The notes: a model not told the origin generated them from the letters alone. Counted from the first letter of the stretch, positions 42,283 through 53,643 are shown. The stretch: DNA of 64,000 nt from Eubacteriales bacterium (GCA_021373115.1 JAJFTI010000015.1:124001-188000), one strand, 5' to 3'. Numbers and translations: made by a program.

Positions 42283-43366
42283 ATTTGGATCGGTCCTGCG
42301 CGTCGGCCTGTTCGGGCAGTCGCACGGACGCGCCGTTGGCGTGACTATGCAGGGGCTGCCCGCAGGTGAATCGATCGATATGGCCGAGTTGGAGGCGTTT
42401 CTGGAGCGTCGCCGCCCGGGCCGAAACGAGCTGTCCACCGCGCGTGTCGAACCGGATAAGCCGGTGTTTCTCTCCGGGCTGCTGGAGGGAAAGACCTGCG
42501 GAAGCCCGCTTTGCGCGATCATCGAAAATCTGGACGCGCGCTCGCGGGACTATGAGGAACTGCTCGATAAACCCCGCCCCGGACACGCGGATTATCCCGC
42601 CTTCGTCAAATGGGGCGGTGAGGCGGATCTGCGCGGCGGGGGGCATTTCTCCGGCCGGCTGACCGCGCCGCTCTGCATTGCGGGAGGGATTGCGAAGCAG
42701 ATTCTTGCGCGGAGGGATATCTTCGTCGGCGCGCACCTCTCTTCGGTTGCGGGCATCCCGGACGAATCGTTTCCGGCGCAGCCTTCTTCGGAATTGTTCC
42801 GGACGGTCGCTGAAAAAGAATTTTCCGTGCTCGACGACGCAGCGGGAAAGCGGATGCAGGCCGCGATCCGCGCCGCGTCGCGGGAGGGGGACTCCGTTGG
42901 CGGCGTGATTGAATGCGCGGCGGCGGGGCTGCCCGCCGGGCTGGGTGAGCCGATGTTCGGCGGAATCGAAAACCGCCTTTCCGCGGCGCTCTTCGGCATC
43001 CCCGCGGTCAAGGGCGTGGAATTCGGCTCGGGGTTCGGCGCGGCGCTTCTGCGCGGCAGTGAGAATAATGATCCATATCGAGTGGACGGCAACGGTCAGG
43101 TTGCAATAGAGACGAACCACGCGGGCGGCATCCTCGGCGGGATCTCCACCGGGCAGCCGATCCTCCTGCGGGTCGCCATGAAGCCCACACCGTCCATTGC
43201 GAAGCCGCAGCGCACGGTTTCGCTTTCGAAAATGGAAAACGCGGAACTTGCAATTCGCGGCCGCCACGACCCATGCGTTGCGCACCGCGCGGTACCCGTG
43301 GTGGAGGCGGTGACGGCGATTGTACTGCTAGACTTACTGCTGGAGGGAAAACAGGGATGGATTTAA
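42272..43366 (+). CDS. aroC: chorismate synthase
   Basis: A 364-residue FMN-dependent enzyme giving chorismate. Signature segments are GQSHGRAVGV, RRRPGRNELSTAR, HADYPAFVKWGGEADLRGGGHFSGR, and the C-terminal GRHDPCVAHRAVPVVEA. Overlaps aroA upstream and pheA downstream (10 bases), fitting coupled translation. Confidence 0.97.
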   Translation: MSSEFGSVLRVGLFGQSHGRAVGVTMQGLPAGESIDMAELEAFLERRRPGRNELSTARVEPDKPVFLSGLLEGKTCGSPLCAIIENLDARSRDYEELLDKPRPGHADYPAFVKWGGEADLRGGGHFSGRLTAPLCIAGGIAKQILARRDIFVGAHLSSVAGIPDESFPAQPSSELFRTVAEKEFSVLDDAAGKRMQAAIRAASREGDSVGGVIECAAAGLPAGLGEPMFGGIENRLSAALFGIPAVKGVEFGSGFGAALLRGSENNDPYRVDGNGQVAIETNHAGGILGGISTGQPILLRVAMKPTPSIAKPQRTVSLSKMENAELAIRGRHDPCVAHRAVPVVEAVTAIVLLDLLLEGKQGWI

Positions 43367-44496
43367 ACGAGATTCGCGAACGAATTGACGGGGTGGACGG
43401 CGAGATTCTCAGGCTTTTTCTGGAGCGGATGCGCCTTGGCGAGGAGATTGCCGCCTATAAGCGGGACAACGCGCTGCCCGTGCTGAATAAAGCGCGCGAG
43501 CGGGAGATTCTTGCGCGCGTGCAGGCCGGGGCGGGCGATATGGAGCCCTATGCCTACCAGCTGTTCACCACACTCATAGAGCTGAGCAAGGTGTGCCAAA
43601 CGCTGCTGAACGCGGGGCCCTCCCGTATCCGCCCCATAATTGAGCAGTCGCTTGCCGCGCCGGAGGACGTGTTTCCCAAAACGGGTACGGTCGCCTGCCA
43701 GGGCGTGGAAGGCGCGAATTCGCAGGCTGCCTGCGACAAGCTGCTGCCGCGCGGCAACATCGTGTATGTGAAAACCTTCGAAGCGGTGTTCGACGCGGTC
43801 GAGTCCGACCTTTGCAAATTCGGCGTACTGCCGATTGAGAACAGCGCAAACGGTTCCGTCCGTTCCGTTTACGAACTGCTGCAGCGGAAGCATTTTTCAA
43901 TCGTGCGCGGAACGACGCTTCATATTCGCCACGAACTGCTGGCAAAGGCGGGAACGAAGCTCTCCGAGATCACGGAGATCTATTCCCATGAACAGGCAAT
44001 CGGCCAGTGCGGCCGCTATCTGGCAGGTCTGAACGGAAAAGTAAGGGTAACACCCTGCGCGAATACCGCCGTTGCGGCCAAGATGGTTGCCGAGGGAATC
44101 AATCCCCACGCGGCGGCCATCAGCTCGCATGCCTGCGCGGAACTCTACGGCCTGAGCGTACTGAAAGACGACATTCAGGACAGCGACAACAACTATACGC
44201 GCTTTATCTGCATTGCAAAACACCCCGTGATCTACGCCGGCGCAAACCGCATCAGTCTGATTCTGGACTGCAAGAACGAGCCGGGCGCGCTGAACGCAAT
44301 CCTCTCCAAGATTGCCGCCTACGGCGTGAATACGAGCAAACTCGAAAGCTGTCCGGTTACGGGGCGCAACTTCGAATTCATCTTTTTCTTCGACCTGGAT
44401 GCGTCCGTTCGCGAACCGGGCGTGCTGACGCTGCTGGAGGAACTGGAGCGCACGAGCGAGAGCTTCACCTTCCTCGGCAACTATTCCGTGGTGTAG
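43357..44496 (+). CDS. pheA: chorismate mutase-prephenate dehydratase (P-protein)
   Basis: A 379-residue bifunctional enzyme: AroQ-type chorismate mutase (1-90, IRERIDGVDGEILRLFLERM), prephenate dehydratase (about 110-290, with the NYTRF motif that includes the catalytic Thr) and a C-terminal ACT domain (about 298-375) for Phe feedback. The ACT GAL motif is intact (PGALNAIL), but the usual ESRP motif reads ESCP, so Phe sensitivity may be changed. ATG 43357 lies within the end of aroC. Confidence 0.95.
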   Translation: MDLNEIRERIDGVDGEILRLFLERMRLGEEIAAYKRDNALPVLNKAREREILARVQAGAGDMEPYAYQLFTTLIELSKVCQTLLNAGPSRIRPIIEQSLAAPEDVFPKTGTVACQGVEGANSQAACDKLLPRGNIVYVKTFEAVFDAVESDLCKFGVLPIENSANGSVRSVYELLQRKHFSIVRGTTLHIRHELLAKAGTKLSEITEIYSHEQAIGQCGRYLAGLNGKVRVTPCANTAVAAKMVAEGINPHAAAISSHACAELYGLSVLKDDIQDSDNNYTRFICIAKHPVIYAGANRISLILDCKNEPGALNAILSKIAAYGVNTSKLESCPVTGRNFEFIFFFDLDASVREPGVLTLLEELERTSESFTFLGNYSVV

Positions 44497-44499
44497 ACC

Positions 44500-45807
44500 G
44501 TGGGACAGCGGATTTACGGGCTCATTGGCCGGACGCTGGGGCACAGCTATTCCGTGCCGATTCACCGGGAACTGGGGAACGACCGCTATGCGCTTTATCC
44601 GCTGGAACCGGAAGCGCTCGGTGCTTTTCTTGCCCGCGAGGATATCGCCGGGCTGAACGTGACCATTCCGTATAAGCGGGATGTGATCCCGTTTTGCGGC
44701 GAGCTGGATGAAACCGCGCGGGAAATCGGCAGCGTCAATACGATTGTTCGCGGTAAAAACGGCGTGCTGAAGGGGTATAACACGGATGCTTACGGGCTGC
44801 TGTATCTGGCGCGCCGCGCGGGCATTTCGTTTTCGGGACAGAAAGTCGTCGTTTTTGGCGGCGGCGGCGCTTCCCTGACCGCGCGCTACGTTGCGGTGAA
44901 AGGCGGCGCGCGGGAGATCGTCGTGATTTCGCGCGGCGGTGAGAACAACTATGAAAATCTAAATCGCCATGCAAACGCCGAGATCCTGATCAACGCGACG
45001 CCCGTCGGCATGGTTCCCGATACGGGCAGGCTCCCCGCCGACCCGGCCCTGTTTCCGGAATGCGTCGGTGTACTCGACCTCGTCTACAATCCCCGGAGAA
45101 CCGCGCTGCTGTTTCGCGCGGAGGAACTGGGGATTCCCTGCGCGAACGGGCTTCCTATGCTGGTTGCGCAGGCGAAAGCCGCCGAGGAGCTGTTCTTTGG
45201 ACGCGCGATTTCGGACCGGGAAATCGAGCGCGTGCTTGCGAAACTGGACCGGGATTCGCAGAACATCGTGCTCATCGGCATGCCGGGCAGCGGCAAGAGC
45301 ACGGTTGGCGCCGCGCTGTCCCGCCTGAGCGGGCGCGAGGTGATTGATCTGGACGAACAGATTGTCCGGGCGGCGGGGCGGACGATTCCGGAGATTTTTG
45401 CGGAACGCGGCGAGGCGGCTTTCCGTGCGCTGGAGCGCGAGCAGGCGCGGCTCTGGGGCAGGGAGAGCGGGAAAATTCTCGTGACCGGCGGCGGAATCGT
45501 TAAGGACGAACGGAATGATTACCTGCTCAGACAGAACGGGCGCGTGTACCAGATTGAGCGGGATGTTTCGCTCTTGGAGCGCGACGGCAGGCCGCTTTCG
45601 GCAAACGCGGACCTGACGGCAATGCAGCGCGAGCGCGCGCCGCTCTATGAACGGTTCCGCGATGCGACCGTGACCAACACTGCTTCCGCCGAGGAAACCG
45701 CGCGGAAAATTTGGGAGGACTACCATGCATATTTTGGTGCTGAACGGGCCGAATCTGAACCTGCTGGGACTGCGCGAACCGGAAATTTACGGAAAACGGA
45801 CATATAG
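44500..45807 (+). CDS. aroE: shikimate dehydrogenase-shikimate kinase fusion
   Basis: A 435-residue AroE-AroK fusion. The N-terminal AroE part (1-255) has GHSYSVPIH, the catalytic Lys in NVTIPYKRD, Asp in YNTDAYG and NADP loop GGGGASLTARYV. The AroK part (about 260-425) begins IVLIGMPGSGKSTVG (Walker A) and has DLDEQI and GGGIV. The start is GTG, three bases after pheA. The tail of about 28 residues (GAERAESEPAGTARTG) overlaps aroQ by 83 bases and looks non-conserved. Confidence 0.95.
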   Translation: MGQRIYGLIGRTLGHSYSVPIHRELGNDRYALYPLEPEALGAFLAREDIAGLNVTIPYKRDVIPFCGELDETAREIGSVNTIVRGKNGVLKGYNTDAYGLLYLARRAGISFSGQKVVVFGGGGASLTARYVAVKGGAREIVVISRGGENNYENLNRHANAEILINATPVGMVPDTGRLPADPALFPECVGVLDLVYNPRRTALLFRAEELGIPCANGLPMLVAQAKAAEELFFGRAISDREIERVLAKLDRDSQNIVLIGMPGSGKSTVGAALSRLSGREVIDLDEQIVRAAGRTIPEIFAERGEAAFRALEREQARLWGRESGKILVTGGGIVKDERNDYLLRQNGRVYQIERDVSLLERDGRPLSANADLTAMQRERAPLYERFRDATVTNTASAEETARKIWEDYHAYFGAERAESEPAGTARTGNLRKTDI

Positions 45808-46168
45808 CGATCTGCTGGATCTTGTCGCCGCGGAGGCGGAGGTACTGGGCGTCTCCGTTGAATTTCTGCAAAGCAATCACGAAGGTGCGCTCGTGGATGC
45901 GATTCAGGCGGCGCGCGGCCGGGCGGACGGCATCGTAATCAACCCCGGCGCGTATACGCATACGAGCGTCGCGCTGCTGGACGCGGTTAAAGCCGTCGGC
46001 ATCCCGACCGTCGAAGTGCATATCTCCGACCCCGACGAGCGGGAGGCATTCCGCAGGGTATCCTATATCCGCGCCGCGTGCGTGGCGAGCATCAAGGGGC
46101 ACGGGTTCGAAGGGTATCTTGAAGCGCTTCGTCTGCTGAAAGCACGCTTCGAGAAAACGGGCGAATGA
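45725..46168 (+). CDS. aroQ: type II 3-dehydroquinate dehydratase
   Basis: A 147-residue dodecameric dehydratase. Family motifs: LNGPNLNLLGLREPEIYG (with the catalytic Tyr), QSNHEGALVDAIQ, INPGAYTHTSVALLDA and EVHISDPDEREAFRR. It completes the pathway between AroB and AroE. It begins inside the 3' end of the aroE-aroK fusion gene. Confidence 0.97.
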   Translation: MHILVLNGPNLNLLGLREPEIYGKRTYSDLLDLVAAEAEVLGVSVEFLQSNHEGALVDAIQAARGRADGIVINPGAYTHTSVALLDAVKAVGIPTVEVHISDPDEREAFRRVSYIRAACVASIKGHGFEGYLEALRLLKARFEKTGE

Positions 46169-46203
46169 GCAGCCGGATATAATTTATATAACGGATCAAC
46201 GAA

Positions 46204-46231
46204 AAACTCCCGCCATTTCCGGCGGGAGTTT
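46204..46231 (+). terminator. intrinsic terminator of the aromatic operon
   Basis: AAACTCCCGCC and GGCGGGAGTTT pair with a 6-base loop. The stem is flanked by A on one side and T on the other, so it can serve both the aro operon and the converging minus-strand gene. Confidence 0.85.
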
Positions 46232-46244
46232 GTGCTGGCGGGCA

Positions 46245-46661
46245 TTATGCTTTCGGCTGTGTGTCGTCCGGTGTTTGCGGCGCGGCGGCTGGGTCGCTCT
46301 TGGCTTCGTCCGCGGGCGCTTTGTGGCAGAACGCATCTTCGAACGCGTCCTTCACGTTGCCGGCGGCATCCTTGGCTTTTTGAATATACTCCGGCGATTT
46401 TTCCTTTACGGTTTCAGCAACATCAACAAAAGCATCCTTCACGCTCTCGGCGGCGGTTTTCGCTTTCTGCGCGAATTCCGGCGCTTTCTCTTTGATTGCG
46501 TCCGCCGCTTCCTGATATGCGCCGCCGACCGCTTTGGCTGCCGAAGCGATATAGTCCTTGAAATCGACCTTGCCGTCGCCGTTCACATCGCCGGGCTTCG
46601 GATCGGGTTTGGAGGGTTCGGCGGAGGCGCCGGCGACCGGTTCCTGCTTGATTTCGTCCAC
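46245..46661 (-). CDS. EF-hand/dockerin-loop helical protein
   Basis: A 138-residue protein with a single calcium-binding-like loop DVNGDGKVDFKDYI (about 24-37) followed by a long, Ala/Lys/Glu-rich amphipathic region made of three similar segments ending in KAPEFAQKAK, KSPEYIQKAK and so on, then a Pro/Ala/Asp tail. GTG 46661 is preferred: it has AAGGGGG upstream, and an ATG at 46691 would lie upstream of the expected transcript start. A paralogue is at 57358. The function is unknown; a calcium-dependent structural or stress protein is a guess. Confidence 0.72.
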   Translation of the reverse strand: MDEIKQEPVAGASAEPSKPDPKPGDVNGDGKVDFKDYIASAAKAVGGAYQEAADAIKEKAPEFAQKAKTAAESVKDAFVDVAETVKEKSPEYIQKAKDAAGNVKDAFEDAFCHKAPADEAKSDPAAAPQTPDDTQPKA

Positions 46662-46693
46662 GTTGGTATCCCCCTTATGTATTCGATACATAA

Positions 46694-46722
46694 ATTATAT
46701 GACAGATGCGCGGGTGCCGCAA
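46694..46722 (-). promoter_or_regulatory. promoter of the EF-hand-like gene
   Basis: On the minus strand TATAAT (46694-46699) lies 17 bases from TTGCGG (46717-46722). The predicted transcript start near 46687 supports the GTG start at 46661. Confidence 0.6.
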
Positions 46723-46863
46723 GGAAAGCCTGCAATTTCGCTTTTCGCTACAGATAGAAGACGGTGGAGTTTTTGTGCTGTTCAGCGTGCCGGATTCGTC
46801 GTATACTCGAAACAGAAGAACTTATATGAAACGAATATCGCTGTAAGGAGCAGGTGACGGGCT

Positions 46864-47301
46864 GTGTTTTCCATTCGCATTTCTCCGCTGACGCCGGAAA
46901 TGCTGGCCTATGCTGAGCTTGGCGCGCCGGATCGCCAGGCGCTGATTTCGATTGTGGATCACGAGTGGGATGCGCTGGAGCGATACCCTGCCCGGCGGGT
47001 GCTGCGCCTTTGCTTTGACGATGCGCTGGATGCCTCTTTCTACCAGAATCTTATTACGACGGAACAGGCGGAGGCAATTCGCGACTTTGTGCTGCTATAT
47101 AAGGACGAAATCGATATCCTGATTGTGCATTGCACGGGCGGCGTGTCGCGCAGTCCTGCGGTTGCCGCGGGAATCGTTGCAGGGCTGGGAGGGGACGACA
47201 GCTGCATTTGGAACTGCGCGCGTTATCGGCCGAACCCACGCGTCTACGAATGGGTGCGTGCGGCGTTTGAACAGGACGATTGGACGAAAGCGGCGCGCTA
47301 G
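46864..47301 (+). CDS. CX5R (dual-specificity-like) protein phosphatase
   Basis: A 145-residue protein with the cysteine phosphatase P-loop HCTGGVSRSPAVAAG (about 90-104; Cys-X5-Arg intact) and an upstream Asp-rich stretch (CFDDALD, about 50-56) that could supply the general acid. Similar small proteins are annotated as tyrosine or dual-specificity phosphatases. The start is GTG with AAGGAG rather far (13 bases) upstream. No neighbour suggests its substrate. Confidence 0.82.
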   Translation: MFSIRISPLTPEMLAYAELGAPDRQALISIVDHEWDALERYPARRVLRLCFDDALDASFYQNLITTEQAEAIRDFVLLYKDEIDILIVHCTGGVSRSPAVAAGIVAGLGGDDSCIWNCARYRPNPRVYEWVRAAFEQDDWTKAAR

Positions 47302-47324
47302 TTTGCACCGGGCAGGGCCGTGTC

Positions 47325-48731
47325 CTACATGCGCGGTGTGCCGTCCGGACAGAACCGCTCAATCAGATTGGTGCGATTGTGGATGTCGAGCTTGCTATAG
47401 ATGCTCTGAACATGCGTCTTTACGGTGCTTTCGCTGATATAGAGCCGGCTGGCAATGAGCTTGTAGGGATACCCTTTCAGCAACAGCATGGCGATTTCAT
47501 TCTCGCGTTCGCTCAGACCAGCAATGCTGCCGACGCGCTCCACGGTTGCGCGCTGTTGCTGCGGCGGCAGGGAGGAAAGGGAGACGAGGAACGTGTTCTT
47601 TTGCAGCATTCCGGCGAGCAGACGATGCAGCGGCGGAAGTAGAACGAGGGCCAGGCAGACGACGGCCAAACCGACGAGCGTTGGCGCAACGCCCGACCCG
47701 GTCAACAGCGGCGTGCGGCCGATCAACTTGCCGGCCAAAACCCCGGCTACGTTTGCGCCAAGCCCGAGTCCCAGCAAACGCGCGGGATTCCGGTCGAACT
47801 CCAGCAATTCGCCAAGGATGCTCCACCAATACAAATCGAAAATGCCGCATGCGCCAAGCAGCAGCGTATTGACGAGAAGATAGCTCCAGACGGAGCGGTT
47901 CGGCACGGCAAACGCGATGAACGCAAACCCCAGCATGGAGATTGCCAGAATCAGCAGATAAGGCTGATCCACCTTTTTTGCGATTCGGTTAACCAACAGT
48001 ATGATTGAAAGATAGGGTATCGCCCAGTAGATGTCCGAAATCAGGCCAAGGCTGTCGTATGCAGGCTGAATCACCTGGAACATCAGCCCGGCATTGATCG
48101 TAATGACGAAAATGAACGGACAGAGCGCGGCGAGCGGCTGGAGAAACGCAACCGGTTCCGGCGCGCTGTGCGCCGCCACCGCCGGGGGACCCGCCTGCTT
48201 CGCATCCATTCGATGAACGCAAACAAGCGCAACGGCGAGAAGGGCCATGTTCAGCCCCGTCGCAAACCAAAGCGAAACATATTCGGCACAAAGATTGATG
48301 AACGTCATGATCAGGGAGGAGAAGGCGAGCGTTTTTGCTACGGTACCCATCCTCGAACCGGCGGGTGTGTTGGCGCGCAGAAAATAGCTCCAGGCGGAGA
48401 TGAACAGTCCCGCGGAAAATGAAATGACGAGCAGCGCGCACAAAATCAGTTCGACCGAAGGCGAGAAGATCAACGCGGTGCCAAGAAGGCACACCGTTGT
48501 GGTGATGAGCAGCATACGCTTTGCGCCGGGCAGCGAGCGAACGAAGAGGAAGCAGACGATCAGGCCGAGAAAGTTTGCGACAATCGCCGCGATGACCCAC
48601 CGGTCGCTCGGTATGCCGTTTTGCGCGAGCAGAAGATACAAGACCTTTCCTTCGTACGGAAAGGAAGTCATCCATGCGGTGAGGCATGTAAATGAGAGAA
48701 TTGATCGGATTCGGTTTCGATCCGGCTGCAT
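47325..48731 (-). CDS. membrane-embedded LuxR-family regulator
   Basis: A 468-residue protein with about twelve MFS-like membrane helices (residues about 10-390) and a C-terminal LuxR-type helix-turn-helix (about 405-465: GLSERENEIAMLLLKGYPYKLIASRLYISESTVKTH, in pieces). DNA binding would therefore occur at the membrane, with the transporter-like part as sensor. ATG 48731 is chosen; a GTG at 48812 would add 27 residues but lies over a TATACT promoter-like element. Targets are unknown. It converges with the phosphatase gene. Confidence 0.85.
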   Translation of the reverse strand: MQPDRNRIRSILSFTCLTAWMTSFPYEGKVLYLLLAQNGIPSDRWVIAAIVANFLGLIVCFLFVRSLPGAKRMLLITTTVCLLGTALIFSPSVELILCALLVISFSAGLFISAWSYFLRANTPAGSRMGTVAKTLAFSSLIMTFINLCAEYVSLWFATGLNMALLAVALVCVHRMDAKQAGPPAVAAHSAPEPVAFLQPLAALCPFIFVITINAGLMFQVIQPAYDSLGLISDIYWAIPYLSIILLVNRIAKKVDQPYLLILAISMLGFAFIAFAVPNRSVWSYLLVNTLLLGACGIFDLYWWSILGELLEFDRNPARLLGLGLGANVAGVLAGKLIGRTPLLTGSGVAPTLVGLAVVCLALVLLPPLHRLLAGMLQKNTFLVSLSSLPPQQQRATVERVGSIAGLSERENEIAMLLLKGYPYKLIASRLYISESTVKTHVQSIYSKLDIHNRTNLIERFCPDGTPRM

Positions 48732-48853
48732 AGAATACCTGCAATGATCGATTTTTATTATTTTCAGTATCGGGAAGGATACCATATCCCAAATCAGTAT
48801 ATCACATAACACGTACTCCGTGCGTGAAAACGAATGCTAGCACAGGCGAATAT

Positions 48854-48919
48854 CCCACCCGGCGGAACCGGGGGTGGGGATCCTGCCCAAGATTGCAAAC
48901 GGCCGCCATACGGCGGCCG
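48854..48919 (-). terminator. paired stem-loops after the ATP synthase operon
   Basis: CGGCCGCC/GGCGGCCG (48900-48919, loop ATAC) lies 8 bases after the atpC stop, and CCCACCC/GGGTGGG (48854-48878) follows. Neither has a strong T-run on the minus strand, so termination may be partial or the stems may protect the 3' end of the mRNA. Confidence 0.55.
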
Positions 48920-48927
48920 GATATGCG

Positions 48928-49359
48928 CTATTTTGTATCGGTGGTGGACATGGACTTAATGCGCCGTCGCGTCATGGCGCGCATGAGCGCGACTTTGCTA
49001 TGCGCCATCGTGGTCAGATTGAGCTCTTCGTCCGGGTGCGAAATTCGTTCCTTCGCGCGCTCTTCCGCTTCGAGGGCGCGCTTTTCGTCGATTTCCTCCG
49101 GCCATTCGCAGGCTTGCGCAAGAATATAAACCCCGTCCGGACGCACCTCGATAAACCCCTCCGAGTGAAACGCGGTGCGCCGTGTTCCCTCATCCGGTTC
49201 AATGACCAGCGTTCCGACATCCAGCGCGGATACCATGGGCACGTGATCCGCCAGAACGCCGATGGATCCGGCGATGGTGTTGACGCCAACATAGACCGCC
49301 GATCCGCTATAAAATTCTCGCTCCGGCGTTAACACCATGAGCGGAAAGGGCTTTGGCAT
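48928..49359 (-). CDS. atpC: ATP synthase epsilon subunit
   Basis: A 143-residue F1 central-stalk subunit. N-terminal beta-sandwich (PLMVLTPEREFYSG, GSIGVLADHVPMVSAL) and a C-terminal helical hairpin (EIDEKRALEAEERAKERI) are present. Slightly longer than average due to a basic tail after residue 115. Last gene of the operon, 52 bases after atpD. Confidence 0.95.
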   Translation of the reverse strand: MPKPFPLMVLTPEREFYSGSAVYVGVNTIAGSIGVLADHVPMVSALDVGTLVIEPDEGTRRTAFHSEGFIEVRPDGVYILAQACEWPEEIDEKRALEAEERAKERISHPDEELNLTTMAHSKVALMRAMTRRRIKSMSTTDTK

Positions 49360-49411
49360 TGCGCTTCATCTCCCGTAGACGTTTCGTTTCGGCTTTTCCA
49401 TCCGGCTCCGC

Positions 49412-51738
<2,327 letters not shown>

Positions 51739-51780
51739 AGACGCGCCTCCTTTCCGGCGAATTGATCCCTGTTTCTCCGG

Positions 51781-53574
51781 TTACGATTTACAGAGCAGCT
51801 GGTAGTCTTCTATGCAGGCGCGCATCTGCGCCTCCTGCTCTTCGCTAAAATCACCCGCGTCCTCAATTTCGTCCAGCAGCGAGGGCGTGGTGCGGTGGAC
51901 ATACTGCAGAAGCCCCTTTTGAAATGGACGCACGAACGCGGAGGGGATGTCATTCAGGAATCCGTTCATCACCGCGTAAAGCAGAAACACCTGCTCGCTC
52001 ATCTGCAGCGGTTCGTGCTGGTTCTGCTTCAGGGTTTCCGTCAGACGGTCGCCATTGTCCAAAATGGATTTGGTCACGCTGTCGATATCGGAACCGAACT
52101 GCGCAAAAATCTGCAGTTCGCGATACTGCGCGAGGGTCAGGCGGAGTTTTTTCGCAACCCTGCGCATGGCCTTCTTCTGCGCGGCGCTGCCGACGCGCGA
52201 AACCGAGAGACCGACGTTGACCGCAGGACGTATCCCGGAGTGGAACAGCTCGGGCTCCAGATAAATCTGTCCGTCCGTAATCGAAATGACGTTGGTCGGA
52301 ATATAGGCGGAGATATCGCTCGCCATGGTTTCGACAATGGGCAGCGCGGTCAGCGACCCGCCGCCCTGCGCTTCGCTGAGATGCCCCGCGCGCTCCAACA
52401 GACGGCTGTGGAGATAGAATACGTCCCCGGGGTAAGCCTCTCTTCCCGGCGGGCGGTGCAGCAGCAGTGACATGGCGCGGTAGGCCACGGCGTGCTTGCT
52501 TAAGTCGTCGTAAATAATGAGCGCATCCTTGCCATCGTACATAAACTGTTCGGCAATGGCGCAGCCCGCGTAAGGGGCAAGGTACTGCATGGCCGCGCAG
52601 TCGCTCGCGCTGGCGATGACGATGGTGGTATAGTCCATCGCGCCCGCGGAGCGAAGCGTTTCGTATATCTGCGCGACGGTGGACAGTTTTTGCCCGATGG
52701 CCACGTATACGCAGCAAACATGCTTGCCGCGCTGATTGATAATGGTATCCACCGCGATGGTGGTCTTTCCCGTCTGCCGGTCGCCAATAATCAGCTCGCG
52801 TTGTCCGCGGCCAATTGGAATGATGCCGTCCACCGCGAGCAGCCCGGTCATGAGCGGTTCGTTCACCGCCTGACGGTCGATAATGCGCGGCGCGGGGGAT
52901 TCCACGGGGCGGTAACGTCCGGCGCTGAGGGAACGGTTATCCAGCGGCATGCCGATGGGGTTGATGACGCGGCCGAGCAGCTCGTCCCCAACGGGAACTT
53001 CAACCACACGGCCCGTGCCGTAAACGCGCTCGCCGACGTGAACGCTGTCCTGGCCGTTGAGCAGAACCGCGCCGACGCCGTCCATCTCAAGATCCATGGT
53101 CATGCCGTAAACGTCGTTGTCAAAGGAGATCTGCTCGCCGTAACGCGTGTGCGACAACCCTTCAATGCGGACGACGCCGTCGCCGACCGAGGTGACCGTT
53201 CCATATTCATAGACGGCCGGTTTGGCTTCGCATGTACGCAAACGATTCTTCAATACGGCGCCAATATCCTTGGCGGAGCTATGAAACGGTTTGCCTGCCG
53301 CACCGGTAATTTTAACATCCTCCGCGCAGATCTCCGCGCCGAGGGAAACATTGCTCGAAACAAGGGCGTGCTGCGCCTCTTTTATGCGGTAAGCGAAGCT
53401 TGCGTCGTAGACCTTGCCGTCGATAATCGCGAGAAAACCGCCGATCAGACCGTCGTTCTTCTTTATTTCAAAGACGACCTCCTGACCAAGCAGCTCGGCA
53501 AAGTGTTTTCGAATGGAGCCGATCTGTTCCTCATCGAAGGGACCGGCAATATAGAGTTCACCCTTAAGAGCCAT
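51781..53574 (-). CDS. atpA: ATP synthase alpha subunit with fused delta C-terminal domain
   Basis: A 597-residue protein, about 95 longer than usual alpha. Residues about 1-75 (FDEEQIGSIRKHFAELLG, then EVVFEIKKNDGLIGGF and DGKVYDASFAYRIKEA) match the C-terminal domain of the delta subunit (SEQQL..., D-x-x-L/V-x-G-G, GD-x-V-x-DGS). A linker follows to about 105, then normal alpha begins (SAKDIGAVLKNRL, YGTVTSVGDGVVRIEGL). The P-loop IGDRQTGKTTIA, GRGQRELIIGD and the alpha Arg-finger region (ISVTDGQIYLE-like: ISITDGQIYLEPELF) are intact. No separate atpH exists between atpF and atpA, so the fusion probably replaces it. Confidence 0.93.
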   Translation of the reverse strand: MALKGELYIAGPFDEEQIGSIRKHFAELLGQEVVFEIKKNDGLIGGFLAIIDGKVYDASFAYRIKEAQHALVSSNVSLGAEICAEDVKITGAAGKPFHSSAKDIGAVLKNRLRTCEAKPAVYEYGTVTSVGDGVVRIEGLSHTRYGEQISFDNDVYGMTMDLEMDGVGAVLLNGQDSVHVGERVYGTGRVVEVPVGDELLGRVINPIGMPLDNRSLSAGRYRPVESPAPRIIDRQAVNEPLMTGLLAVDGIIPIGRGQRELIIGDRQTGKTTIAVDTIINQRGKHVCCVYVAIGQKLSTVAQIYETLRSAGAMDYTTIVIASASDCAAMQYLAPYAGCAIAEQFMYDGKDALIIYDDLSKHAVAYRAMSLLLHRPPGREAYPGDVFYLHSRLLERAGHLSEAQGGGSLTALPIVETMASDISAYIPTNVISITDGQIYLEPELFHSGIRPAVNVGLSVSRVGSAAQKKAMRRVAKKLRLTLAQYRELQIFAQFGSDIDSVTKSILDNGDRLTETLKQNQHEPLQMSEQVFLLYAVMNGFLNDIPSAFVRPFQKGLLQYVHRTTPSLLDEIEDAGDFSEEQEAQMRACIEDYQLLCKS

Positions 53575-53609
53575 ACGTAGCCCACTTTCTGAAAAAACAG
53601 ATTCAATCA

Positions 53610-53641
53610 GCCGAAACCGCTGAAAAACAGGCGATTTCGGC
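53610..53641 (-). other. stem-loop in the atpF-atpA gap
   Basis: GCCGAAA and TTTCGGC with further inner pairing (CGC/GCG) form a stem of about 13 bp with one bulge around TTTTT. It occupies the 69-base gap where atpH would normally be. It may tune atpF against atpA mRNA levels. Confidence 0.5.
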
Positions 53642-53643
53642 GG

